From Pocillopora verrucosa (lineage: Eukaryota > Cnidaria > Anthozoa > Scleractinia > Pocilloporidae): a DNA stretch of 64,000 bases. Below the pieces are notes generated by a model, which was given only the letters and a program-made list of their open reading frames with translations, searched no databases and was not told where the DNA came from. Position 1 is the stretch's first letter. Each line of letters opens with the position of its first letter. The stretch covers positions 12,660,971 through 12,724,970 of the forward strand of contig NC_089319.1 in NCBI RefSeq assembly GCF_036669915.1, given 5' to 3'. Below, one piece after another: positions 44,520 through 57,299 of the stretch. The position numbers were made by a program, and so were the translations under genes.

Positions 44520-44705
44520 ATAAAATTTATTTGATCCCCTCCCCCTCCCCCCACTACGACTCTGTAGCATTCTACTGATCCCCCCATCGTTTTCAGTCAA
44601 TCAACAATAGTCGCCCCTTTGTACTCTATTGGCGACCACCGATATCCCTTCTGTTCCCCCAGAAATCCACGTGATCTCCCGTTAAATCCTCCAACCCCCC
44701 TTCCC
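44520..44705. repeat. C-rich degenerate dispersed repeat downstream of GPCR copy 2
   Basis: Counterpart of 17255-17430. Confidence 0.55.
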
Positions 44706-47499
44706 TACGTTTTTGAGAATGTATGAATTTAATCTAATCTGATTTTATTTTTAATAAACCACTGCGTGAATGATATTGTAGTTCTTTCGTGTTTTAATGA
44801 TACAAGGTGTCAAACACTGGAAACCAAGCTTGTACTCATTCCTTAATCTGCGAACAAAGTCAGTGGTGGTTGTTTATCTAATATTAAACAACGTATCTTT
44901 TCAATAGAAACTTAGTAACGGTATATATTTCCGATTCCGTTTTATGTTTTGGAGCCTTACACACACCAGATCTTCGTACAACACTGAGACATTTTCTGTA
45001 GAGATTGGACAATAGTAGAAAGTTGCCTTTTTTCTACCTTTTTTTTTCTTTATCATAAACGTGTAAATGAACGTTCACTCTTCTATGAATCTCGCATATC
45101 CGGTCAAACACAGCCCATAGAATTTCAACTCTCAGTTACTCCTCTAAATAACAGACGAACAATCTAAGGCCTGTTTCAAATCCTTACCACTGGAACCTCT
45201 GCTTTCTACATGCGCTAAAGGATATACAACCGGTAACACAGTTAACAATAACTAATCCAGTGCTCATGTTGAGTGTCAACTGTACAGGAGAATCACAGCA
45301 GTGGCCATAACAGACATATCGTCGCCATCGCGACTTGATTAACTCTCGAGTGCGAGTTATGGTAAGTGCGAGTGTGCTCTGACGTTTTAGACAATACGCA
45401 TGGGCTGCACGCAGGAAAGTTAAAGATGTCTTCTGCAACAATGTTTGATCAAAAAAACTGCAAAATTAATCATAGGGGAACATCGAAGCTTATTAAAACA
45501 AATAAATTAAGAGAAAAAGATATGCTTTTAACTGACATCATAACGATAGCAACCGTACACGCACACCCCTCTCTTCCTCAAAACCACTCTAAAATGCAAC
45601 CAAACTAAATTAAGACTCTAGGAAAAATAATGCTCGAAACTTAGCCTGAAGTTTGTACCTCGCGATGGCGACTTACTTAGTTGTTCTTAGTGGTTTTAAC
45701 GAGGCGATCGCGATAGATGATTAAATACGAATTTTAAAAGAAGCAGTATCTCTAAAAGTGGTGCGTTGCATTACTGTTCGAACAATCAACTTCTTTCAAA
45801 CTTTGCCTATGAATCTGTCTGAGTCTCAAAGTAATGGAGACCACCTTGGTTTTTGAAAATTTTTCAAAATAAATCTTTTCTGAGCGAAAATCGCTTCAGG
45901 CCTCAAAGGCCTATTGTTAACAGGGCCGATCATCAAATACGGTACAAATTGCCACACCTGTCTTTTCACAAAACTCTGGTTTGAGGAATTTTTTTTGGCG
46001 TATTTAGCTGGATTAATCCTTTAGGAGAACAAAGTGTATAAGTTTGGCCTTTTTTTAACGATTTTTTACACTGAAAATTATTTTTCAGCTTGACACCTAC
46101 TTTGCCTCTGCCGCCATGACCAATGCCCCTGTTTTTCCATGCACTCACAGACACTTGAGGAATTGGTTGTTGGTTATTGTGCAAATATCATAGTATCCTA
46201 ACAACAGTCTGATCACACAAGCATTGTGATGCGCTGTATATTTTATTACTTTAATCAAGATTCTCCTGTCAATTACAAAGCCAAGAGCAAACTTAAGAAA
46301 AGTCCAATTTTGGAAACCGGTCAGAACAAACTGTCCACAGTCGAACAAAAACTGGATAATGGCATAGAACAAAAGTACATTATTCTATGATGATGTACTA
46401 CTGCACATTTCAAATAATCCCTTATAGTTGAAAATATTTCGCTTGATTGGCAAGCATTACATCAGCTTTTAATAGTGATGAGGATCTTCACAATTTTATG
46501 AGGGTGATTCTATTAATATACTAATACACTCATGCATAGTCATAGTCTCCATACATCAAAAAATGGGCAAGGAAGAGATATCTTCAAAATCACAATGTAG
46601 GGAAAATTTAACGAAAGAATTGTCATCACGTGTTATGGTCCAAACTTAGAGAAGATTAATGAATGAACAAAGGCATTTTTATCGTCGTTTTTACATTTGT
46701 AACTGTTTATAAAACATTGGATTCCAACTTGAAAGCATTTTGTGCGAGCAATGTGTACTTCTTTGCGAGCTCCTATCGGAAAAACTTCAAATTTCAATTA
46801 TGGTTTTTGGTCCAAAATTCAATAAATATACATGTGCCAAAGGATGCTTCTTAGGCACTGAATATACCCCTAATGGGAGGTGGTAATTTTTCCAGCAGTT
46901 AGGCAGTCATGATGCATAGAAACATAGCTTCAATGACCTCAAATCATCTGAAGTCAAATTTTCCAAGCTTCTTTTAGGGGAAATTTTATTGAGGGTTGAT
47001 AAGAATGCTACTGCAGATGTAAACCAATGTGGTAAATCACGGATTCAGCTTCCTCACAAATTCAGTCAACTCAGCCAAAATACCACATCCATCAGAATAT
47101 TTTATTTCAATTACTATATTCACTTATAAAAGACCTTTATAGGTAGTTCTGTTAGTTTTTGAGAGAAACCTTTTAGGATTTGAAAACTGCGTTTTTTCCT
47201 TTCAATACTGTCTTCCCACTTAACATAATCCTTTATCAACTCAGTTACTCCCCAGGTAATTAGTGGTTCACAATACAACAAAAGAAAGATGGTATTTTAC
47301 ATGACTTGTTCAGATGCTGGAGATGCAAGAGTTGTGCCAACTCACTGACCATTTCCCTCAAGAGAATAGTTGTGATTAATCATGGAATACTCTGTCAATC
47401 TCAATCCCAAGTGACAGCCACATTGCCAACTAAACACTGGTTGACAAAGAAGAGAAGAAGATGCATTTTACATGTGCATCTTCTTGGCAATTATTGATC

Positions 47500-47770
47500 G
47501 ATCACTTTAGAACAAACATGAGGAAGTTTTGCCACACTGTTACTGGTACATTGCATAAACAAACAGATAGCACCCTCCATCTGCTCAACATTCTAGATAT
47601 TCTAACAGTAAATAATTTGTATCAACACAATGCTTTAAAGTTTTTGCATCTATGGCAGAAAGGCCTGCTTAAGTGGATCTACTCCAAAATCATTTTCAAT
47701 ATGCAAGCAGTATTCATGGATACAACACCAGATATGCTGCCAAAAAATTTATGTAAACCTTGAGTGTGCA
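47500..47770 (+). mobile_element. LINE reverse transcriptase C-terminal fragment
   Basis: Encodes LDILTVNNLYQHNALKFLHL and LWQKGLLKWIYSKI, then in a neighbouring frame YASSIHGYNTRYAAKKF. This is the region after the reverse transcriptase in coral-type non-LTR elements. Frame changes and the lack of the polymerase domain show it is dead. Confidence 0.6.
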
Positions 47771-49110
47771 ATAACTCTGGAGAACAAACAATCGCAAAGA
47801 AAATAAAAATTGACCTTGACAAAACAATAGAGAATCTCTATAAGGCAACATCGAAGTCATCACTGAAAGTCCCACTCTGAAACCAGAAGTGCCAGTGCCC
47901 ACCCAAACAGAAATGGAAAAGTTTTAATCAAAAACAAAGCCTGCTTTACTGAGCATTTTACCCCGTATGCCGACCAATACATATTGCCTGGTCACAAAAT
48001 CCCAATCCAAAGTTAGCGGCTATTTAGCCTCCTGGCTCTTTATCTGAACTATTCCTCAGTGTCCTAGGTATTTTGTATTTTAAATTTGTAATGTTCAACA
48101 GTATATAAAGTATTACATTTTATGCGTAAAAAATGGTCACTGAGTCACCAGGAACTGAGACCAATAATTTCAAACTTTAAATACAACTATCAGTCAGAAA
48201 AAGCAAACAAAAATTTGCTTCATATGCAATTTAGACAGCAATCTATGAAGGTCAGTAAATCAAAGCAAACAAGTGAAAAAAACTTTGTAAAAGTGAGCAA
48301 AGAGAACTAGATGCTGTGAGCCATACATTGTCAGTAATGCATATGCCCCTTGAAGATTTAATAGAATGAAGTTAAAAACCTATGCCTAGAGAAAAACACT
48401 GTCAGGGCTATGTAAATAGATTTTAAATCGATACTTTGAACTATTTTTTATTTGACCAAAGAATTCTTTTTATTGGTCTTGATATCTTGATATTTACATG
48501 TTTGCAATGAAGATAAAGTCATACAAAGGGGTTAGACTTGTCTTTGTATAGATATTCCAGACTATATTTTGATTTTTTCTACTGTAATTTTAGCTTTTAT
48601 CAATTTTTTACTTTCTTATTTGGAATGGGTAATGATATAATTGTAAATGGATGACATACATGAGTAGCACCATGCACAAAAATTTGCCACTCTCATGCTG
48701 ACAAACACTTGTTAGATCAACACATCTCCCCAGCCCTGCAGGGACAAGGTTCCCCCTATTTTAAGAAACGGCTGCTAGTATGCAATGCCACACAGTTGCG
48801 TAATGCTATGAACAGCCTTGAGCCCTCATGTAATAAACATTTTGCTTCCAAATTCAAATATTTTCTTTAAGGAGGCATACTTAATTTGCCTCAACTATTT
48901 AGGTCACCTCTAAAATGTGTTATGAAGCCCAGATGTTAGTGGATAATCTCCTTTTTTTGCCATCTTTTAATTTCATCCCCTGAATTTCTGTTATTCGCAT
49001 AAATGCAAAAGTAAACCACAAGGAATAGATATATATAATATGCATATCCACGCCTATTATTCAAATCTGCAAATAGATGTCATGGTAAATTTCAATTCTC
49101 TGTTCAATTG

Positions 49111-49885
49111 TTACACAGTAGACAACTTCATTACGTTTCTTGAGTGATGATAATTCAGGTTGGTGGAAGATAAGTAATTTTTCTTTGAAGCAGAGGTTGC
49201 ATCTTTTACTTGCGCTGTTGTAGGGTGATCTTCATGAAAGGATGTGCCATGAAATAAAGTGGTCAATGTTATTTTCTTGAAGGGTCCAGATATGTTTGCT
49301 GAGTTCGGTAGAGTTTCTGTGTTTTGTGTGTTAGAACGATGCGGTGTGTTTTCTGTATCTAGTCTTGAAGTCGTTTTCTGTAAGTCTGATGTATGTCTCA
49401 GTGGTGGTGTTCTCCTCACGTGCGACAGTGGCTTGGTAGATTGGTGATGACTGTAGGCAGTTTCCGTTAAGTGGACATGTGATCTTCTGTCGGCAGCTGC
49501 AAGTTTTGCTGTCTTTTGTGTTGGTGATATCTATGGTGTCATTGATGTGTTTGGATGAATTTACAATGCATTTGTTGTGGTTGTCGATGATCTTTTTGGT
49601 GTTATTCATGCAGCTGTAACTGATTTTGATTGTGTTACGATTAAAGATTCTTCGAAGTTTGTGGTCTTTCGGGAAATGCTTGTCTACTAGGGCAAAGAAT
49701 TGGTGTCCAATATTGGTGCTGACAATTTTGCTGAATGGGGGGTTGTACCAGAGTATGTTGTTCCGTTGTCTGCTTTTTGGTTGTTAGTTGTGGGTGGTTC
49801 GTAGTGTAGAGTGTACCAGTATCTGCATTCTTCGAGTGCTTCTTGATATGGAGCCGCCCCTCCATATCAAAAAGCATTCATCAAG
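49111..49885 (-). mobile_element. Penelope-like element fragment, left half of a head-to-head pair
   Basis: On the minus strand: NPPFSKIVSTNIGHQFFALV, KDHKLRRIFNRNTIKI, TCPLNGNCLQSSPIYQATV and ETYIRLTENDFKTRYRKH. The last is a GIY-YIG-like region with YIRL in place of YIGL. Frames shift several times. It lacks the reverse transcriptase core. Confidence 0.7.
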
Positions 49886-49945
49886 TGCTTTTTCATATGG
49901 AGGAGCGGCTCCATATAAAAAAGCACTCGACAAATGCAGATACCA
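49812..49945. repeat. Centre of a large palindrome
   Basis: The left arm (ACCAGTATCTGCATT...GGAGCCGC) and right arm (GCGGCTCCATAT...AATGCAGATACCAGT) are inverted copies. The loop itself contains a second inverted pair (CTCCATATCAAAAAGC...GCTTTTTCATATGGAG). The point of symmetry is near 49886. Confidence 0.8.
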
Positions 49946-50745
49946 GTCCACTCTAAACTATGAACCACCCATAACTAACAAACGAAAAGACAGTCAACGG
50001 AACAACATACTCTAGTACAATCCCCAATTCAGCAAAAATGTCAGCACCAATATCAGACACAGATTCCTTGCCATAGAAGACAAGCACTTCCGAAAAAGCC
50101 ATAAACTTAAAAGAATCTTTAATAGCAACACAATAAAAACCTGCTACAGCTGCATGAGTGGCACTAAGCAGACCATCAACAACTACAACAAACGCATTTT
50201 TAATTCATCCAAACCCCTCAATGACACCGCAAATAACCCCAACACAAAAGACACCAAAACTTGCAGCTGCCAACAGAAGAACACATGCCCACTTAACGGA
50301 AACTGCCTCCAGTCATCACTAATCTACCGAGCCACTGTCACACGTAAGGACAACAGCACCACTGAAATGTACATCAGACTTACAGAAAACGACTTCAAGA
50401 CTAGATACAGAAACCACACCTCATCGTTCCAACACACAAAACACAGAAACTCTACCAAACTCAGCAAACATATCTGGACCCTTAAAGAAAATAACATTGA
50501 CCACTTTATTTTATGGCACTTCCTTTCATCAAGATCACCCTACAACAACGCAAGCAAAAGATGCAACTTCTGCCTCAAAGAAAAATTACTTATCATCCAC
50601 CAACCTGAATTATCATCACTCAATAAACGTAATGAACACGTGTCCTCATACCACCACAGAAATAAACAATTACTGTGTAACAGTTGAACAAAGCATTGAA
50701 ATTTCCCGTCATGCCTTTATGCAAGTTTGTAAATTATATAAATGA
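49890..50745 (+). mobile_element. Penelope-like element fragment, right half of a head-to-head pair
   Basis: The plus-strand frame 50154-50687 encodes TCPLNGNCLQSSLIYRATVT, EMYIRLTENDFKTRYRNH, SKHIWTLKENNIDHF and RCNFCLKEKLLII. It is the same element as the left half, somewhat better preserved and longer at the 3' end. Both halves stop at the same internal point, near the palindrome centre. Confidence 0.75.
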
Positions 50746-50771
50746 TGGTTATGAATATTCTTCACAATAAA

Positions 50772-50814
50772 ATCCCCTGATGAGTGAGTAATCACCAAAC
50801 CAGCTTTTAGGGAT
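50772..50814 (+). ncRNA. Candidate hammerhead ribozyme remnant downstream of the Penelope-like copy
   Basis: ATCCC (stem I) is followed by CTGATGA, GTGA-GTAA-TCAC (stem II), CAAAC where GAAA is expected, a short stem III and TTTA before GGGAT (closing stem I). The layout fits a type I hammerhead of the small-stem-III kind found in Penelope-like elements. The G-to-C change in the GAAA box would be expected to abolish cleavage. Confidence 0.5.
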
Positions 50815-51199
50815 GAAAGTATAGTCTCTGTTTTTTTCCCTATTTCATGCATATTGCGCTTTACTTCTACGTATCAAGTACTGTACAACAGAAAAATCAG
50901 ATCACAGACTTCCTATATGTATATCTATGTATAGTTTTACGTGAGGCACATGTCTTGAAAGGGAGCTCACGAGATATATTTCTAGCAAGCTACAATCAAC
51001 CTGACAACTAACTTGCCGAGACTTTTCTCTTGAGGTATTGATTGTCCTCTGAGATGACCAGTAAAAAGTCCTAAACCATTATAGAAAGAAAAGAAAGGCA
51101 AACTGGAGAATCACCCCCTGTGAATAAAGTTGTTGATGCAGACTCCTTAATTAACAATATGCCTTGGACACTCCACTCCACCCTACCACAAGGAATTGT

Positions 51200-51360
51200 T
51201 AGGCCTCGGAGGATAATCTTGACTCCTATGAAAATTGCACTTTTTCAGTCATTGCTCCCTCACTCTGGAACAATTTACCAGACCAAATAAGAACTGTAGC
51301 ATGCTTAAGTTTCCTTAAGAGTAAAGTTAGGACATTTTCATTTAGTCATTCCTTTTAGCT
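51200..51360 (+). mobile_element. LINE C-terminal tail fragment
   Basis: Encodes CTFSVIAPSLWNNLPDQIRT followed by LSFLKSKVRTFSF, the conserved end of many CR1/L2-like non-LTR retrotransposon proteins. A small AT-rich microsatellite follows near 51465-51500. Confidence 0.65.
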
Positions 51361-51934
51361 TTCAATCACCTCAGATTTGTTCCTGAATTAACAAATATTA
51401 AACTTATAATGTAATTGACATGTGCATTAGCAACTTTGATAAGTGCTTTTGGTCAATTAGTACAAATAACAATTATCATTACTATTATTATAATTATTAC
51501 TATGATTATACAACACTTGATACATCAATAAGGTCATCTTTCTTTGAATCTGACATTGATCGACCAGTCGGTGAGTCTAGATTCAACCTATTGATCATAA
51601 AGCTCAGATGAAGAAAGGGATTTTAAAAGAAAAGGATATAAGCTAGTATATCTAAGCCCGTTTTCCTCAACTATCTCTATTATTTAACATATGGTCAACT
51701 TCAATTGTTCTGAACAGTTCTTTGAAAAATGTTTCAATTTTGTTGTAGAGTTTCTGTTTGACTGTGTGTATAAGACAGTAGGTACATAGTTGTTGATTTA
51801 TTGTTTGGCAATGTCTGCTCTGCTATAAATTACTTTATTAATTCAATCAATAATTTTTTTGCTTTCTGCTTGTTCTGTATATTTAATGCCCTACAATTTC
51901 CTCGAGGCAAGTGTTTTTCACATGAAAAAGCCAG

Positions 51935-52400
51935 TTGGAAGGCGTGGCCACCTCAGACAAAAAAGTAAAGAAGATTCAGAGATACCATGGTCTAACCATT
52001 ACTCATAACTTTCTGTCAACCTCAAATCCATCCGATAGTGAGATAAATGTAGCTGTTTACACCATGAAAAGGAACTGGATAGCCATCTTACACCACTCTA
52101 TCCAAGCTGGAGATTCAGCAAAGAAACACAGATTTTGTCCCCCTGTCAAGAACTCCTGGTTTGACTGGCAACAAGAACGTTGACCGATAAAGGGATAACT
52201 GCTTGCCCCAGGTTTTTGTGGAATTGTTGCACCCCACCCTCGTAATGTTAATTTACACAGAACTGAAATGAATGCATCAATTCTCTGGTTTGGTTTCAGT
52301 GCCCAAAGCATAAATGTCCTGATGTGAAAGTGATTCCTTGTGCTGTGGTTTCTGCAGTGTTACAATTTTATCATGGAACTGTAAGCTGCCCAAGATATCA
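51935..52400 (+). pseudogene. Mutator-like transposase domain remnant
   Basis: The frame 51935-52183 encodes DKKVKKIQRYHGLTIT, NVAVYTMKRNWIAILHHSIQ and KHRFCPPVKNSWFDWQQER. It matches the Mutator-like transposase domain family expanded in cnidarians and arthropods. Similarity continues with LPQVFVELLHPT and, after a stop, NECINSLVWFQCPKHK. At least one stop and two frame changes make it inactive. It is not related to the MULE-like gene of block I. Confidence 0.65.
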
Positions 52401-54224
52401 TCAAAGACCACCATATTTTCACTAAAACATTTCAATTTTCACTAGTTTGTACACTTGTGGATTTTAAAGCATGTTGTAATTCTAAATAATTTTATTCGTA
52501 ATTTAGTCTGTACTTTCCTAATAACCATTCTAATTAGCTTTTATTTTTAGCTTTTATAATAGACTTCTAGGAGAGGAAATAAACTACTGCATAGTTACTC
52601 TGGAAGACTGGAAAGACACAAAAGCAAAGAAGGTTCAAGTTAACCAGCAAGTAAAGCAATTCTAATTCAGGCCAAACATGCAGATGAGAAATTAATGCAC
52701 CCAACCAATCTCCCTACTTGGAGACTTGAGTCTATTAAGGAGCAAATGGTAGATCATGAAGACATTTAGTTATTACCATAAACCCATCTGAAAGTGGCAA
52801 TCCCTTCTGCCACTCTTACAAGTTCATACATATCTTTGCCTAGTGATCCTTTTTATTCTTTACATTCCCCTTTGGGGGAGCCTTCATGTGTCTGCTTTAA
52901 ATGCCAAGGTTAAAGCTACCACTCAAGCCCTGACCAAAGTACTGAACATGGAAAACTACCAAAGACTACTCACAAGAATTGACAGATACAAAATTAATGT
53001 TCTTTTATACCATCTGTGTATGGAAAAGACAATTCCTAGTTTTAACTAGTCATAAACGATTTTCAATGAGTAAATATCAGTGTTACATAAACTAATACAA
53101 ATGTATTAAAATGTATAAAAATGTATTATCAAAAACTTGATACTATAATAAACATAGATTTTATAATGCAAATTTTACCATGTATAGTAGTTTTTAAGGA
53201 CCATGCATAATGTTAAATTTTTTCCAAAATTACTTTAAATTTTCTGTAATTCAGCTTACTAGCTGCAATGTGATATTGTGTGCATATTTTGTGCCTGATA
53301 AATCCACTAAATTTATTAAAAATTTATCCAGCTAAGAATTCTGCCAAAGTAAATCCAACAACAAAGATAAGTCCACACTTTTGCCCCCCTCAGACCGGAA
53401 GTAGCTGTATACCTTAACCAATCACAGAGACACCATCAGCGACACACATGCCTCAGCCTTGAAATCAATAATTGAATAATTCCACCGGAATTTTCAAGAT
53501 CAAAGTGCCAAATTCAAGGTGGTATTAAGTAGCTAAGGTTCTGGCCACAACAGAAAATGCTGAAAGGCTGGGCAAAAAAGCATGTTTAAGTCTTCCAAAA
53601 GGGTGAAGAAAGAGAGGAAAAATGCTAAATTTATCTTGAAAATAAAAATTCCAGACATGGATTCAAGTAAAATTTGAGGTAGGCTATCCAGAGATACTAT
53701 GACTCTATGTTCACAGAGCATTTGTTGTCTTTGGAATATTGCATGATGTGACCATGAAAGATCATTCACTCAAAAGTTTGTCTTTCCAGCTTGAGGTGTT
53801 TGTAATCTTTATTACAAACTATATTTCCTTTGTTGCCGATTTCTTATACTACAGTCTTCAAAGCGCTGATTTACCTGTGACAATGAAAGTTTCAGCAATA
53901 GAAGAGGCAGTTTCATCTATAAGATGTCATCTGAAGCACATACTTGAGCAGTCATGTTTGATTCTCGTTTACCCTTTTCAAACCATGTGACCACATGGCT
54001 AAAAAGTTTTAATTACTTAGAAAACTCAGAACACAATGTCTAATTGTTAAACAGGCTATCAAACAACTTCTTTGAAAACCAGTCAACTTTAGCATGCTGA
54101 TGCAACCATCAACATCCATTCAGCATACCTTCAAAGCAGACCTATGGCGCAGAATAACTGTAACCATGCAGTTTCATCTTGTCACAATTTCATCTTATTT
54201 GCCAAATTAGGAAATTCCTTAGTC

Positions 54225-54600
54225 CCGAGTCCACAAAGACTCTTATTGATGCATTTATGACTTCACATTTGGACTACTGTAACTCTCTTCTCTTTGGCAT
54301 CCCAAGTACCAGATAGATCGTATCCAGAAGGTGGTTAACGATGCTGCTCAATTAATATTTAGGATTCCAAAGTTTGATCACATTTCGTTCGCCTTATCGT
54401 ATCTTCACTGAGAAGAATATCTGCAGCCACACTCCATTTCTGGTCATCACTTCTTTCGTTTCTTAAGATCCCAAGAACTAATTTCAATACCTTTGTTGAT
54501 TGCGCCTTTGCCCGTTCCAGGCCACCTCTGTGGAACAAACTGCTACTTGAAATTCAAAACAGTCAGTGTAGCCATTTTTCAATTGTTTTAACATTTTTAA
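54225..54600 (+). mobile_element. CR1/Jockey-type LINE reverse transcriptase fragment
   Basis: Encodes KTLIDAFMTSHLDYCNSLLF, then after a one-base frame change PKYQIDRIQKVVNDAAQLIF and RIPKFDHI, followed by a PLWNKLLLEI tail. These are the end-of-polymerase and C-terminal blocks of CR1/Jockey-like elements. An ATT-rich tail lies at about 54720-54760. Confidence 0.7.
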
Positions 54601-56146
54601 TAGTTTTAACATTTTAATATCTTTCATATTTTTCATATTTTATCGTTTAATTCTTTTAATATTTCTATAGAATATTTTGTAAGGTGCTTTAGAATATTTT
54701 TATAATTTTGGTGCTCTAGAAATGTTAATTATCATTATCATTATTATTATTATTGTCCAAGACACACGAAAGCAGTGTGGACCTATTTGTTTTGTAGAAG
54801 GCAAGATCAGGGAACATACATTTCTTTCTACTCATTAAGAAGCAATTGATTTGACTATTTTAAAAAACTTTAAAACTTGTTTAATTGGTGACGAAAAAAG
54901 AAGGTACAGTGTATGGCCTTACATCAAAATGGTCACCTTTCATAGCAATGCAGATGACTCTCATATAGAGTGCATCGCTGCAGTGTGAGAGCAAATCTAC
55001 TTGTATCACCGCTATTAAATGTCGTCTTTAAGCTTCTGTAAAGCCAGTGATAACTATTAAGACCATGGCAACATGTTCCTTGCTCATCTTTAAGAATGTT
55101 TTATTGTTTCACAAAAGCGAACTCAATACCATTCAACTCCTTGACCTTAAAAATAAGACACTTCTACTCCCTATAGAAACACTTGACACCTCCGCTATAA
55201 ATTAACCATCCTAGGAGGGTAAGGTTTTTTTAATTCCTTACTCCCTTGGCACGAACGACAGTCAAATGCACATGAGTCGTACCACGTAGGAGGGGGCAGT
55301 TTGAAACAACACATAAGCTCCTGTGCTTTATCATAAGAATTAGGATGTTTGTACGATTAAATTTAAGATCTATCAAATATTAGAGGACTCGCCTCGTTTG
55401 GCTCACCAAGTGTCCGTATGTCCCCCAGACTTCGCCTTCGGCCACAAACACTGTAAACTGGAGGGAACTCACTCGATCTTCTTTTTTCTTCGAGGTCTTC
55501 ATCCTCGTGAGGCCGTCCCCGCTTCACTACGACCCTTCCCATCACCAGCTAAAACCCCAACGGCATGAAATCTTTACTTGAAAATGCTTCCCAAGTCAAG
55601 AGTCAACCGGCGCAGTACAAGATTTCCAAGATCGGAGACGCGAACAACCCTCCGGCACTTTGGAAAGATGCTGATTTTTCCAACAAAAATAGCCCATTCT
55701 CCGAGTTAAGAGCTTCAACTATTCTTTCGTAAAAACCCAAGAGACTTAACAAAAATATTCTGCCTACATTACGATTGCTACGATGCTAACCTTATTACCT
55801 CAAAACAGCTGTTCAACCCGACACGTTAATGTAAATTTCAATCAAGAGGCTAAGCCAGTAGGTAAAATTAGTTCTCAGACCTCTCGCATCATTGAAACGT
55901 AACTCTGTTTCGTTGGAGATTTGTATGCCTCCACTTTAACTTGCTAAAAGGTATAGATAATCGCTATATTTGGAATTAGAAATTATCCACCCTAGTGCCT
56001 AGCGAGTTTTCCTGAATAGACCATTTTTTGTGCATTATTTTATGCTATTTTATTTTTGTGAGCATTAGATATGGCCCTCGCAAGAGGTTCATATGTTTTT
56101 TAATAGTGCTTCATGAGATATTCTTAAATCATGTATTCACATACTT

Positions 56147-56345
56147 GTTCATCATAAGCAGGTTAGATTTGGTTTTCTATTTCTTTACTTATTGTAAAGC
56201 GCCATTGGGCTTAATGGAAATGGCGCTACATAAACTTTGTAATTATTATTATTGTCATTATTATTAGTATTAGTATTATTATTGCTTCAGTTATAAATAA
56301 TGCTGATTAGAGGGCCTGTTCCCACACGTTCTACTTCCTATGTAT
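56147..56345 (+). repeat. SINE/LINE 3' tail with stem-loop, copy 1
   Basis: TTGTAAAGCGCCATTGGGC...AATGGCGCTACATAAA forms a stem (GCGCCATT/AATGGCGC) followed by an ATT microsatellite. This 3' tail type is widespread in invertebrate CR1/L2-related retroposons. A similar copy lies 500 bases downstream. Confidence 0.6.
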
Positions 56346-56647
56346 AATAAGTACGTTTAGTCGTAGGCGCTGCGTGGTAGTAGGCAATATATTAGGATGG
56401 GTCAACTAGTTCCCGATTTTTCAAGAGTATTAACTAAAAGATAACTTTTTAATGTTTTTGTGATTAGAAATTAGCTTTTTAGCGATTACTAGGATAAATG
56501 AAATAAATTTATATGTTTGTTTTTAACATTTTGTGTACGAATCGACCAGAGAGTTGGGCACGAACTAATCGAAAGTACGTACGAAACGTCTAAGCCTGGG
56601 TACGAATCGTCTGGGTACGAAACGACTGGATACCATTTATTTATATA

Positions 56648-56850
56648 TATGTTCATCATAAGTAGGTTAAATTGACTTTTCTATTTCTTTTTTGATTGTA
56701 AAGCGCCATTGGGCTACATGGAAATGGCGCTAAATAAAGTTTGTTGTTGTTATTAATATTATTATTATTATTGTTATTATTATTATTATTATTATAATGA
56801 ATTCATTTATAAATAATACTGATTAGAGGGCCTGTTCCCACACCGTACAC
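56648..56850 (+). repeat. SINE/LINE 3' tail with stem-loop, copy 2
   Basis: Matches 56147-56345 across the leading region, the AGCGCCATT stem, the ATT run and the trailing CTGATTAGAGGGCCTGTTCCC. Since the 3' flank matches too, this is a local duplication, not two insertions. Confidence 0.6.
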
Positions 56851-57299
56851 GATTGTTCAACATTCCTTTTCGGCTGACATTTCGTAAGGGAAGAATGGTG
56901 AGCTCCTTATTGTTGTTTATTTCACGCGCTTGAGACGTAATCATACTCTTTGTCTATCCACAAGACTGCATTTGCGCTTTTCTTATCGTGGGAAAATCCT
57001 ATCAATTGTAGTTCCATCGTATTTTGATAATAGAAATATATCCTTTGTAATAAAGTTCAAGCCCTTTCCTGCGCTGACCGACAATACTATCCAACAGTTC
57101 CAAATCTCCAAACCTTACAAAAAATCCTTATGAGCAAGTGGCATTTAGTACAGCAACAACCATTGCTAAGAAATCCTCAAAAAACCGATAATATCGTATA
57201 GAAACAAATGATCACTCAGACATACTCCTCATCCTGCCAAATCTATGTTGGACCCTCTCTACCACTTTCATTCAGTATACGGGATTCACTGTTGGATTT

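Larger units (their letters stand above)
41509..46123. repeat. Duplication block III, copy 2
   Basis: Counterpart of 13739-18850 at about 7-10% difference. The right boundary (ATGACCAA at 46123) is where the 17 kb segment to 63156 begins. The continuation of copy 1 past 18850 reappears at 63157. Confidence 0.85.

Noticed and set aside
56028..56267. Small membrane protein rich in Phe/Ile/Tyr
   Set aside because: It is a frame through AT-rich retroposon tail sequence.
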